Under the pieces are notes generated by a model, which was not told the DNA's origin, made no database searches, and saw only the letters and a list, made by a program, of their open reading frames with translations. From positions 1 through 15,520 of the forward strand of contig NZ_DASYHS010000149.1 in assembly GCF_035998295.1 (NCBI RefSeq): DNA of 15,520 bases. The letters are read 5' to 3'. This DNA is from DASYHS01 sp035998295 (GTDB lineage: Bacteria; Pseudomonadota; Alphaproteobacteria; Azospirillales; Azospirillaceae). Each line of letters opens with the position of its first letter. Within the stretch, counting starts at the first letter, position 1. The translations under genes and the position numbers were made by a program. Shown piece by piece: positions 9,591 to 15,520 of this stretch.

Positions 9591-9923
9591 ATGACGGCGA
9601 ACAGCATCCCGTGGACGCAGGGCGAAGCCCCCTGGCAGGGCGAGTTCCGGGGAGCCGACTTCGGCTCCGGGGTCTCCATCATCTTCACGCGCATCGACCG
9701 CCCGGGAGGAGGGGTCAAGCTTCACCGCCATCCCTATTCCGAGACCTTCATCGTCAGGAAGGGAACGGTGGTCTTCTCCGACGGCACGTCGAGCTTCGAG
9801 GCTTCGGCCGGCCGGATCGTCGTGATCCCGCCGGGGATGCCGCACATGTTCTCCACCAAGAGCGACGAAGTCGAAATGATCGACATCCACGCCAATCATC
9901 GGTTCGTCACCGAGTGGCTGTAG
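9591..9923 (+). CDS. Small cupin-domain protein
   Basis: This 110-residue protein is a single cupin barrel. Motif 1 is visible as HRHPYSETFIVRKG (45-58), giving metal ligands H45, H47 and E51. Motif 2 is GRIVVIPPGMPHMF (74-87), giving H85. All four ligands are present, so metal binding is likely. Such small cupins act as dioxygenases, isomerases or small-ligand sensors, and none can be chosen from sequence. There is no signal peptide. The ATG follows GGAGGG by four bases. It is the first gene of a probable operon with the VOC protein, 22 bp downstream, and is divergent from the LysR gene. Confidence 0.9.
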   Translation: MTANSIPWTQGEAPWQGEFRGADFGSGVSIIFTRIDRPGGGVKLHRHPYSETFIVRKGTVVFSDGTSSFEASAGRIVVIPPGMPHMFSTKSDEVEMIDIHANHRFVTEWL

Positions 9924-9945
9924 GCAAAACAAAGAGGATACGCAG

Positions 9946-10359
9946 ATGGCAAAGATGATCTTCCTGAACCTGCCGGTGAAGGACCTGGCTGCCTCGACCC
10001 GCTTCTACGAGGCGATCGGGTGCCGGAAGAACGAGCAGTTCAGCGACGAGAACGCATCGTCGATGGTGTGGTCGGACGCCATCACGTTCCAGTTGCTGAC
10101 CCACGCGTACTACTCGACGTTCACGTCGAAGCCGATCGCCGACGCGCACCAGGCCAGCGCGATGCTCATCGCCCTGTCGCGCGACAGCCGGGAGGAGGTC
10201 GACGCCATCGTGGAGGCCGCCGCGGCCGCCGGCGGCAGGGCCGACACCCGAGAGCGCCAGGACATGGGCTTCATGTATCTGCGGACCTTCGAGGATCCCG
10301 ACGGCCATACGTTCGAGCCGGCCTGGATGGACCTCGCCGCCATGACCGGGCAGGGTTGA
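9946..10359 (+). CDS. VOC-superfamily protein (glyoxalase/extradiol dioxygenase-like)
   Basis: This 137-residue protein has the paired beta-alpha-beta-beta-beta plan of the vicinal oxygen chelate fold. It opens with MIFLNLPVKDLAASTRFYEAIG (read as two parts, residues 4-14 and 15-25), and ends with FEDPDGHTFEPAWMD (115-129), where H121 and E124 are in the usual metal-site region. The second half is preceded by an Ala-rich helix (about 84-97). It resembles the uncharacterised lactoylglutathione-lyase-like group rather than true glyoxalase I. The ATG is placed by an AGAGGA ribosome site at 9933-9938. It lies 22 bp after the cupin and is probably co-transcribed with it. A role in metabolism or detoxification of a small molecule is an inference from context. 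Confidence 0.88.
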   Translation: MAKMIFLNLPVKDLAASTRFYEAIGCRKNEQFSDENASSMVWSDAITFQLLTHAYYSTFTSKPIADAHQASAMLIALSRDSREEVDAIVEAAAAAGGRADTRERQDMGFMYLRTFEDPDGHTFEPAWMDLAAMTGQG

Positions 10360-10366
10360 CGACGCG

Positions 10367-10382
10367 AGGCCGCGGACGGCCT
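10367..10382 (+). other. Small intercistronic hairpin
   Basis: AGGCCG and CGGCCT flank a CGGA tetraloop, a perfect 6-bp stem in the 57-bp gap between the VOC and alpha/beta hydrolase genes. No T-run follows. It may modulate read-through or be chance in GC-rich DNA. Confidence 0.3.
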
Positions 10383-10416
10383 GGCTGACGCTTCAGACGA
10401 GAGGAAGAGAGGGAAC

Positions 10417-11337
10417 ATGGTGCCAATCGCAGCAAAACCGGGCCGGCCGCTGCTGTCCGCCGCCGCCGCCATCGTCGGCCTGGCCCTGCTGGCCGCGCCG
10501 GCGACGCGAGCCCAGGCAGAGGTCGCGGATTCCAAGGGCCTCGCCGTCCACTACGACGTCCATGGCGATCTGCGCTCGGGCGGGACGCCGCTGCTCGTTC
10601 TGCACGGCGCCTACATGTCGGCCGACGCCATGGCGCCGTTCGTCGAACGGTTCGCACGCACCCGTCCGGTCATCGCGGTGGACCTGCGCGGGCATGGCCG
10701 GACCGGAGACGCCGACGGCCCGATCACCTACGAGGCCATGGCCGACGACGCCGCGGCGGTGCTGGACGCCGCCGGCGTGCGGCAGGCGGACGTGTTCGGC
10801 TACTCCATGGGCGGGAGCGCGGCGTTCCAGATGGCGATCCGGCACCCGGAGAAAGTCGCCAAGCTGGTATCCGTTTCGGCCGGCACGCGGCTGGACTCGG
10901 CCTATCCCGAGGTCCTGGCCGGCATCGCCCAGATCACCCCGGAGGTCTTCGACGGCTCGCCGATCCGGCGCGAGTACGACCGGCTGGCGCCGCGCCCGCA
11001 GGACTTCCCGATCCTGGTGGAGAAGCTGAAGGTCCTGGATGCCACGCCCTTCGACTGGAACGCGGAGATGCGCGCGCTCGGGCACAAGACCATGATCGTG
11101 ATGGGCGACTACGACATCATGGGGCCGGAACACGCGGTCGAGATGTTCCGCATGCGGGGCGGCGGGGCGCCGGAGCTCGCGGCCCGGGGCTTCCTTACGG
11201 AACCGCCGCTCGCGCGGCTGCTGGTCCTTCCGGGCACGTCGCATATCGGCGTGATGGCGGAGGCGGAAACCATCGTGACCCTGGTCACGCCCTTCCTCGA
11301 CGACGTCACCCCGCCCATGCCGCCGGGCTTCTTCTGA
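10417..11337 (+). CDS. Exported alpha/beta hydrolase
   Basis: This 306-residue protein has an alpha/beta hydrolase fold with a complete catalytic triad: nucleophile S130 in GYSMGG, acid D233 (or D231) in MGDYD, and H276 in PGTSHIG. The oxyanion-hole motif VLHGAY is at 61-66, and DLRGHGRT (89-96) is typical of the esterase/haloperoxidase-like group. Residues 1-34 form a signal peptide ending in AQA, so the enzyme is probably periplasmic. The ATG follows a GAGGG ribosome site. The C-terminus ends in a proline-rich MPPGFF tail. It is 57 bp after the VOC gene on the same strand and may belong to the same operon. Export is odd beside two cytoplasmic partners. Its substrate is unknown. Confidence 0.9.
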   Translation: MVPIAAKPGRPLLSAAAAIVGLALLAAPATRAQAEVADSKGLAVHYDVHGDLRSGGTPLLVLHGAYMSADAMAPFVERFARTRPVIAVDLRGHGRTGDADGPITYEAMADDAAAVLDAAGVRQADVFGYSMGGSAAFQMAIRHPEKVAKLVSVSAGTRLDSAYPEVLAGIAQITPEVFDGSPIRREYDRLAPRPQDFPILVEKLKVLDATPFDWNAEMRALGHKTMIVMGDYDIMGPEHAVEMFRMRGGGAPELAARGFLTEPPLARLLVLPGTSHIGVMAEAETIVTLVTPFLDDVTPPMPPGFF

Positions 11338-11448
11338 CCGGCCGCGGCCGAAACGCGCAGGGTGCCGGCGATGCGGAACGCGCGGTCGTAACCAAATGGC
11401 TTCCCGCCCGTTCCTGCAACAGGACACCGTAGGGAACGGAGACCCGCC

Positions 11449-11787
11449 ATGCGCGCCATCGCCCTGTTGCTCACCCTCGCCGTCGCGGCCTCGGGCGCGG
11501 CTGTCGCCGTCGTGGCCCCGGGCGCGGCCAGCGCCCAGGGCTTCACGCCTTACGAGACCTATACCGACCCGCTCGGCGGCCCGGCGACCCAGCCCAACCT
11601 GACGCCGCTGGCCGACGACACCGCCCTGCTGGGCCCCGAGGCGCGGCTGTCGCCGCCCTGGCTGGGCGACACCCGGCCGCCCCGCGACTTCGACGAGATC
11701 GCCGATCCGTTCGCGAACTACTGGGAATGGCGCACCGACCGGCTGCGGCAGATCCAGGAGCCATCGGAGACGATCGGGCTGGAGTAG
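11449..11787 (+). CDS. Small exported protein of unknown function
   Basis: I do not recognise a family for this 112-residue protein. Residues 1-29 are a clear Sec signal peptide: an MRAI start, a long Ala/Val/Leu core and an ASA cleavage site. The mature part is about 83 residues, acidic, rich in Pro and Asp, with a region ADPFANYWEWRTDRLRQI near the end that is probably helical. It has no cysteine, so it is not a lipoprotein. The ATG has a CGGAGA site seven bases upstream. The 111-bp gap from the hydrolase gene contains a self-complementary CGGCCGCGGCCG just past the stop and small dyads near the ribosome site, but no clear promoter. It converges with the sigma-factor gene, 13 bp away. Its typical signal peptide, spacing and G/C-ending codons support a real gene. 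Confidence 0.7.
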   Translation: MRAIALLLTLAVAASGAAVAVVAPGAASAQGFTPYETYTDPLGGPATQPNLTPLADDTALLGPEARLSPPWLGDTRPPRDFDEIADPFANYWEWRTDRLRQIQEPSETIGLE

Positions 11788-11800
11788 CGCACCGGCCCGG

Positions 11801-12772
11801 TCACGTGGCGGTGCCCGTCTCTGCCCTGCCCGTCTCCGCCCTGCCCGCCTCCCCGTCGCGATGGGCTTCGGCCAGCACGAGGTCGGCGCCCTCCAGGATG
11901 TAGCGCGCGTAGCGGAAGTCGCGGATCCGGGCGATCCGGCCGTCCCGCCACTCCACCTTCATCAGGTAGACGGGGTGCTCGTCGCCAACCTGCTCGAAGA
12001 CGGCAATCACCTCCTCGCCGCCGCCCAGACGCGCCGGAACGAGGTGGACCCTCGCGATGTCCGCGTAGATCGTGAAGAACCGCCCCACCTCGGCGCGCCC
12101 CGTCCGGTCGGCATGGGTCGCCTGGGTCAGGAGAACGTCTTCGGCCAGGAGCGAGCGCAGTGCATCCCAGTCGCGCCGGTTGAACAGCGAGGAGAACGTC
12201 GACGCCTCCGCCGAAGCGGGCCTGGCCGGGGGAGGCTCGGTCGGCGACGCCGCATTGATCTGGCGCAGCCTGATGCGACCGCGGCTCAGCGCCGCCTTGA
12301 CCGCGTTGATGCTCAGGTCGAGGAGGTCGGAGATGTCCGTGAGAGAGTAGCCGAGCACGTCCTTCAGGATGACCACGCTCCGCTGGACGGTCGGCAACTC
12401 GATGAAGCGGGAGAAGGCCGCCTCGACCGCCTCCCGCCGCATGAGGACTTCGTCAGGCTCCATCGCCTGGTCCTCCGCGACCTGCGCCGCCGCTTCCATC
12501 GGCTCGCTCCGTCTCACGGCCTGGCCTCTCAGATGGTCGAGCGCGCGGTTGTGGGCGATCCGGAACAGCCACGGCCGCAGCGGGGTCCCGGCTTCCAGCC
12601 CGCCGGCGGCATCGAGGGCCCGGACGAGGACATCGTGAACGATGTCCTCGCCGTCGAAGACGGAGCCCGTGAGGCGCGCGCAATAGCGGTGAAGCTCCGG
12701 GCGTATGTCGGCCATGACCGCGAGCAGCCGCGCCCGGCCGTCGGCGGGCGGAGTCGGCGGTGCGTTGCTCAA
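11801..12772 (-). CDS. ECF RNA polymerase sigma factor with C-terminal NTF2/SnoaL-like domain
   Basis: This 323-residue sigma factor directs RNA polymerase to a dedicated set of promoters. Region 2 lies at about 22-90, with DGEDIVHDVLVRAL (40-53) and PWLFRIAHNRALDHLR (67-82). Region 4 is at about 112-172, with LPTVQRSVVILKDVLGYSL and the helix-turn-helix SINAVKAALSRGRIRLR. After a proline-rich linker (173-190) comes an NTF2/SnoaL-like domain (about 190-300). Such C-terminal domains are known to modulate some ECF groups in place of an anti-sigma factor, and no anti-sigma gene is visible nearby. The start is a TTG at 12772 overlapping the dehydrogenase stop, chosen because AAGGAG (12780-12785) sits seven bases upstream. 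An in-frame ATG at residue 20 is the alternative. The last residues are a GRAET repeat. The exact ECF group is not assigned. Confidence 0.9.
   Translation of the reverse strand: MSNAPPTPPADGRARLLAVMADIRPELHRYCARLTGSVFDGEDIVHDVLVRALDAAGGLEAGTPLRPWLFRIAHNRALDHLRGQAVRRSEPMEAAAQVAEDQAMEPDEVLMRREAVEAAFSRFIELPTVQRSVVILKDVLGYSLTDISDLLDLSINAVKAALSRGRIRLRQINAASPTEPPPARPASAEASTFSSLFNRRDWDALRSLLAEDVLLTQATHADRTGRAEVGRFFTIYADIARVHLVPARLGGGEEVIAVFEQVGDEHPVYLMKVEWRDGRIARIRDFRYARYILEGADLVLAEAHRDGEAGRAETGRAETGTAT
11813..11857 (-). repeat. 15-bp tandem repeat at the 3' end of the sigma-factor gene
   Basis: Bases 11813-11827 and 11828-11842 are copies of a 15-bp unit differing at one base, and 11843-11857 is a third, degenerate copy. 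Because 15 is a multiple of three, the unit encodes a repeated GRAET peptide at the C-terminus of the sigma factor without shifting the frame. Confidence 0.85.
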
Positions 12773-13527
12773 GCAGGCGCTCCTTCGAGGATGGATATGC
12801 CCGTGTCTCCCTTCACCCCGAAGGCCAGGCCGTCTTCGTACCGCGGGTCCGTCAGCAGGGTGACGACGTGCTCGCCGAACCGGCGTGGCGGCATCGGTGC
12901 GCCAAACCGCTCCAGGTACTGCTCGACGCCGATCCCCAGCTTGGCGCCATAGGCCGAGGCCGCCGCCTCGCCGGTGCCCGTGCCGCCGATCATCTGCCGC
13001 GGGACGACGGTCTGGAAGCGAATGCCCAGCCCCCTCTCGGACGAGAGTTTATTGGCGTAGTTCGCCATGAACCACAACATGCGTTTGGCACACGCATAGC
13101 CGCCGGACATCGGCGAGCCGCCGACGGACGCGCCGCTGGACCCGACCAGGACACGGCTTGCGCGAGGCAGCGGCGTCGTCAGCGCCGCCTGGATCCAGTA
13201 CAGGCCGGCCTTGACGTCGTTCTCCCAGGTGTTGCTGAACGCCTCCCAGGACAGCTCGTCGAGCGGACCCATCTCGGGCGGCGCTCCCGCGTTGAGCGCC
13301 AGGATCGTCGGTCGAACCTCGGAAACGATGCGCCGCGCCTGCGCGCGGTCGGTGACGTCGGCGGCAATGGTCGCGACGCCCAGCCGCCTCGACACGCTTT
13401 CGAGGTCGCCGGCGGTGCGGGCGACGACGGTCACCCTGGCGCCGCGGTCGACCAGCGCCTCGACAAGGCCGAGGCCGAGGCCGCGGCTGCCGCCGGTCAC
13501 CACGGCGGTCTGATTCTTCAAGTCCAT
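12769..13527 (-). CDS. Short-chain dehydrogenase/reductase (SDR)
   Basis: This 252-residue NAD(P)-dependent oxidoreductase has the classical SDR plan. The cofactor loop TGGSRGLG is at 11-18, ADVTD at 56-60, NAG at 79-81, and the catalytic residues are S130/S131 in VGSSGAS, Y144 and K148 in YACAK. The length is normal for a classical SDR. R36 after the second strand, in VVARTAG, suggests NADP preference, which is only a guess. The frame is open 56 codons further upstream, but the ATG at 13527 was chosen because it starts directly at the fold and has an AAGGAG ribosome site eight bases upstream. The stop overlaps the TTG start of the sigma-factor gene, so the two are an operon with coupled translation. 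It is divergent from the MFS exporter. Substrate unknown. Confidence 0.93.
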   Translation of the reverse strand: MDLKNQTAVVTGGSRGLGLGLVEALVDRGARVTVVARTAGDLESVSRRLGVATIAADVTDRAQARRIVSEVRPTILALNAGAPPEMGPLDELSWEAFSNTWENDVKAGLYWIQAALTTPLPRASRVLVGSSGASVGGSPMSGGYACAKRMLWFMANYANKLSSERGLGIRFQTVVPRQMIGGTGTGEAAASAYGAKLGIGVEQYLERFGAPMPPRRFGEHVVTLLTDPRYEDGLAFGVKGDTGISILEGAPA

Positions 13528-13738
13528 GATCGGCACTCCTTCATGCGTTCGGGACCATGACGTTCGAGGGCCGCTGAAAGAGTCGCTTCCGGCCGAAGAG
13601 TTTTCGCGGCGGCCGGCCCGCCGGGGCGACTCCTTTGGGATCGCCCGAACGTCTTGCGGATGGGCAGGCCAGCGACGGCCGAGCCCGTTGCCCACCCATC
13701 CACCCGCATGGCGGACCGCCTAGCACAGGAACCGGACA
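13528..13738. promoter_or_regulatory. Divergent control region between the SDR-sigma operon and the MFS exporter
   Basis: This 211-bp gap contains no gene I can support. CGTTCGGG occurs at 13546-13553, a related CGTTCGAG 15 bases on at 13561-13568, and the inverted form CCCGAACG at 13644-13651; these could be operator half-sites. GGATGGG (13658-13664) can pair with CCCATCC (13695-13701) around an inner GGCC/GGCC stem, a possible leader structure for the exporter. I see no convincing sigma-70 or ECF-type promoter in either direction by eye. The exporter has an AGGA ribosome site at 13727-13730. Confidence 0.45.
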
Positions 13739-15184
13739 ATGAACGATGTGCCAACGAAGCAATTGGCCGTGAAGGAAGCCGCCCCACCGTCGAACTCGCA
13801 GAAGGCCTGGGTGCTGGGGCTGACGTCCGCGGCATCGCTGATGGCGGCGCTCGACGCGATGGTGCTCGCAGCCAGCCTGACGACGATCCGCGCCGACCTC
13901 GACGCCTCGATCGAGGCGCTGGAGTGGACGCTGAACGCCTACAGCCTGAGTTTCGCGGTGCTGCTGCTGACCGGCGCCAGCCTCGGCGACCGCTTCGGGC
14001 GGCGGCGGATGTTCATCGCGGGGATCGCGCTGTTCGTCCTGGCGTCGGCCGCGTGCGCCCTTTCGACGACTGTCGGCTTTCTGATCGCGGCGCGGGCGGT
14101 CCAGGGCGTCGGCGCCGCGCTGGTGATGCCGCTTGCAATGGCGTTGCTGAGCGCGACGTTTCCCCCTCAGGAGAGGGGAAAGGCCCTGGGGATCTTCAGC
14201 GGGGTCACCGGGCTCGGCATCATCGTCGGCCCGCTGCTGGGGGGCGCGATATCCGAGGGCCTCGCATGGCAGTGGATCTTCTGGATCAACATCCCGATCG
14301 GCTTCGTCCTGGTAACGCTCGCAGGCCGCCGCATGCCGGAGAGCTTCGGACCGGACACGACGATCGACGTGCTCGGCGTGGTGCTGGTCACGCTTGCGGC
14401 GTTCGGCCTGGTGTGGGGGATCATGCGCGGAAACGAAGCCGGCTGGGCAAGCGCCGAGACCGTCTCGGTGCTGGTCGGCGGCGTGGTGCTGGCCGCCGTC
14501 TTCGTCGCCTGGGAACGCCGCGCGAAGAAGCCGCTGATCCCGCTGCGGCTCTTCCGCTCGCGCGCGTTCTCGGCCGGCGTGGGCGCCAGCTTCCTGTTCT
14601 ACGCCAGCATGTATTCCGTGGTCTTCTTCCTGCCGCAGTTCTTCCAGTCCGCGCAGGGGGAAGGACCGCTCGGCGCGGGTCTGCGGCTGCTTCCCTGGAC
14701 TGCGACGCTGTTCTTCGTGGCGCCGGTCGCCGGCCGGCTGGTCAACCGGCTGGGCGAGCGCCGGCTGGTCGTCGCCGGCGTGCTGATGCAAGCGCTCGGC
14801 TTCGGCTGGATCGGCCTCGTCGCCGCGCCGGACCTGCCGTTCTGGAACCTGGTGGCGCCGCTCGTCGTCGCCGGCGCCGGGGTCTCGATGGCCATGCCGG
14901 CGGCCCAGAACGCGGTGCTGAGCGCGGTCGACAGGCCGGACGTCGGCAAGGCGTCCGGCATCTTCAATATGTTCCGCTTTCTCGGCGGCGTTTCGGGAGT
15001 GGCGACCGCCGTCGCGGTGTTCGCCGTCGCCGGCGGCACCGAATCGCCCGAAGCCTTCAGCACGGGCTTCTCCGCGGCCATCGAGCTGTCCGCGATCCTA
15101 TCGCTCGCAGGGGCGGCGTTCGCGCTGGCGCTGCCCGGCAGGCGCGGCAGTCCCGGCCTCGCCGGCGCGCAGGCCAAGGCCTGA
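13739..15184 (+). CDS. MFS drug-type exporter, DHA2 (EmrB/QacA-like) family
   Basis: This 481-residue inner-membrane protein is a proton-driven exporter of the major facilitator superfamily. MFS motif A is visible as GASLGDRFGRRR (79-90). The motif C region, typical of drug:proton antiporters, is GIFSGVTGLGIIVGPLLGG (151-169). The first helix contains the conserved LDAMVLAASLTTI (38-50), and WQWIFWINIPIG (177-188) is characteristic of the 14-helix DHA2 branch. The length fits that branch. The N-terminal 22 residues are polar and cytoplasmic. No partner membrane-fusion protein is visible, so it may work alone. It is divergent from the SDR-sigma pair and may share its control. The exported compound is unknown. 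Confidence 0.93.
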   Translation: MNDVPTKQLAVKEAAPPSNSQKAWVLGLTSAASLMAALDAMVLAASLTTIRADLDASIEALEWTLNAYSLSFAVLLLTGASLGDRFGRRRMFIAGIALFVLASAACALSTTVGFLIAARAVQGVGAALVMPLAMALLSATFPPQERGKALGIFSGVTGLGIIVGPLLGGAISEGLAWQWIFWINIPIGFVLVTLAGRRMPESFGPDTTIDVLGVVLVTLAAFGLVWGIMRGNEAGWASAETVSVLVGGVVLAAVFVAWERRAKKPLIPLRLFRSRAFSAGVGASFLFYASMYSVVFFLPQFFQSAQGEGPLGAGLRLLPWTATLFFVAPVAGRLVNRLGERRLVVAGVLMQALGFGWIGLVAAPDLPFWNLVAPLVVAGAGVSMAMPAAQNAVLSAVDRPDVGKASGIFNMFRFLGGVSGVATAVAVFAVAGGTESPEAFSTGFSAAIELSAILSLAGAAFALALPGRRGSPGLAGAQAKA

Positions 15185-15191
15185 CGTGAAA

Positions 15192-15230
15192 GGCCTGAGC
15201 GTTTCCTGCACATCCGGAAACGTTCAGGCC
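15192..15230. terminator. Strong hairpin between the convergent exporter and histidine kinase genes
   Basis: Bases 15192-15206 and 15216-15230 form a 15-bp stem with a single G-U pair and a 9-base loop (15207-15215). It begins eight bases after the exporter stop codon and its right arm contains the stop codon of the kinase gene (15224-15226). The position suggests a bidirectional terminator, although neither side has a T-run after the stem. Confidence 0.7.
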
Positions 15231-15520
15231 GCGGCGTCCGGCACGGGGAAGTCCAGGCGGCAGGCGAGCCCGGCGGGGCGGAACTCGATCCGGGCGTGCC
15301 CGCCCAGGCCGTGGACGATCCCGTGCTCGACCAGGGTCAGGCCCAGACCCTTGGCCGGCGGCGTCCCGATACCGGGCCTGCCGCTCTCGACCCAGTCGAG
15401 ACGGACCCGGCCGTCCTCGATCCGCCAGTCGACCGAGACCGCGCCGCCCGCGACCGACAGCGCCCCGTGGCGCGCGGCGTTGGTCGCCAGCTCGTGGAAG
15501 ATCAGCGAGAGCGTCTGCGC
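15224..15520 (-). CDS. Histidine kinase C-terminal fragment, HWE/HisKA_2-like ATPase domain (runs off the window)
   Basis: The last 98 codons of a longer gene enter from the right edge, without a start in this window. The visible part is the HATPase domain. It has an N-box IFHELATNAARHGALS near its beginning, a G1-like LDWVESGRPGIGTPP segment, and GLGLTLVEHGIVHGLGG, which together resemble the HWE kinase group common in alphaproteobacteria. It ends in a FPVPDAAA tail. The phosphorylated histidine, sensor domains and any response regulator lie outside the window. The stop codon is inside the shared hairpin. HWE kinases feed varied pathways, including light and general stress signalling, and none can be assigned here. 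Confidence 0.85.
   Translation of the reverse strand, partial: AQTLSLIFHELATNAARHGALSVAGGAVSVDWRIEDGRVRLDWVESGRPGIGTPPAKGLGLTLVEHGIVHGLGGHARIEFRPAGLACRLDFPVPDAAA

Noticed and set aside
11338..11448. Possible terminator at the CGGCCGCGGCCG palindrome after the hydrolase gene
   Set aside because: The 12-mer is self-complementary without room for a loop and no T-run follows, so it is not convincing as a terminator.
11396..11602. A 68-codon plus-strand frame beginning before the small exported protein
   Set aside because: Pro/Arg/Ser-rich out-of-frame reading; the 11449 frame has a signal peptide and a ribosome site.
13528..13695. A 56-codon upstream extension of the SDR
   Set aside because: The extension has no SDR features, while the ATG at 13527 starts right at the Rossmann fold with an AAGGAG site.
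13654..15189. Plus-strand frame of about 510 codons overlapping the MFS gene in another frame
   Set aside because: Arg/Gly-rich with no membrane helices; the overlapping frame has clear MFS motifs and a ribosome site.

Overview
The window is very GC-rich, with strong G/C bias at third codon positions, and carries ordinary bacterial chromosomal genes. An alphaproteobacterial host is the best guess. The reasons are the HWE-type histidine kinase end at the right edge, the base composition, and the mix of a Dpp/Opp-type peptide transporter, LysR and ECF regulators and DHA2 efflux. I see no tRNA, rRNA, CRISPR array, insertion sequence, integrase or phage gene.

Layout. (1) 1-1465: an FRG-domain protein faces upp, the uracil salvage enzyme, tail to tail. 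(2) 1466-1669: a divergent promoter region between upp and a transporter operon. (3) 1670-8566: a six-gene plus-strand operon with a periplasmic family 5 solute-binding protein, two permeases, two ATPases and a cytoplasmic metal-dependent amidohydrolase. After the binding protein comes a very strong GC hairpin. The other genes overlap or abut, so they are probably translationally coupled. The simplest reading is import of a peptide or similar amide compound followed by its hydrolysis inside the cell. (4) 8573-8611: a hairpin where this operon meets a convergent LysR gene. (5) 8613-11787: the LysR regulator is divergent from a small cupin, a VOC/glyoxalase-like protein and an exported alpha/beta hydrolase, followed by a small exported protein of unknown function. 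(6) 11801-13527: a minus-strand pair, a short-chain dehydrogenase followed by an ECF sigma factor with a C-terminal NTF2/SnoaL-like domain. The sigma gene starts with TTG inside the stop codon of the dehydrogenase. (7) 13739-15184: a DHA2-type MFS exporter, divergent from the dehydrogenase-sigma pair. (8) 15192-15230: a strong hairpin that covers the stop codon of the convergent, truncated histidine kinase running off the right edge.

No dramatic new system stands out. The parts most worth a second look are the ECF sigma factor with its own putative ligand-binding domain in a coupled operon beside an efflux pump, the transporter-amidohydrolase operon with its internal hairpin, the LysR/cupin/VOC/hydrolase cluster of unknown substrate, and the FRG protein whose upstream context is cut off. 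Functions rest on motifs read by eye; substrates are inference.
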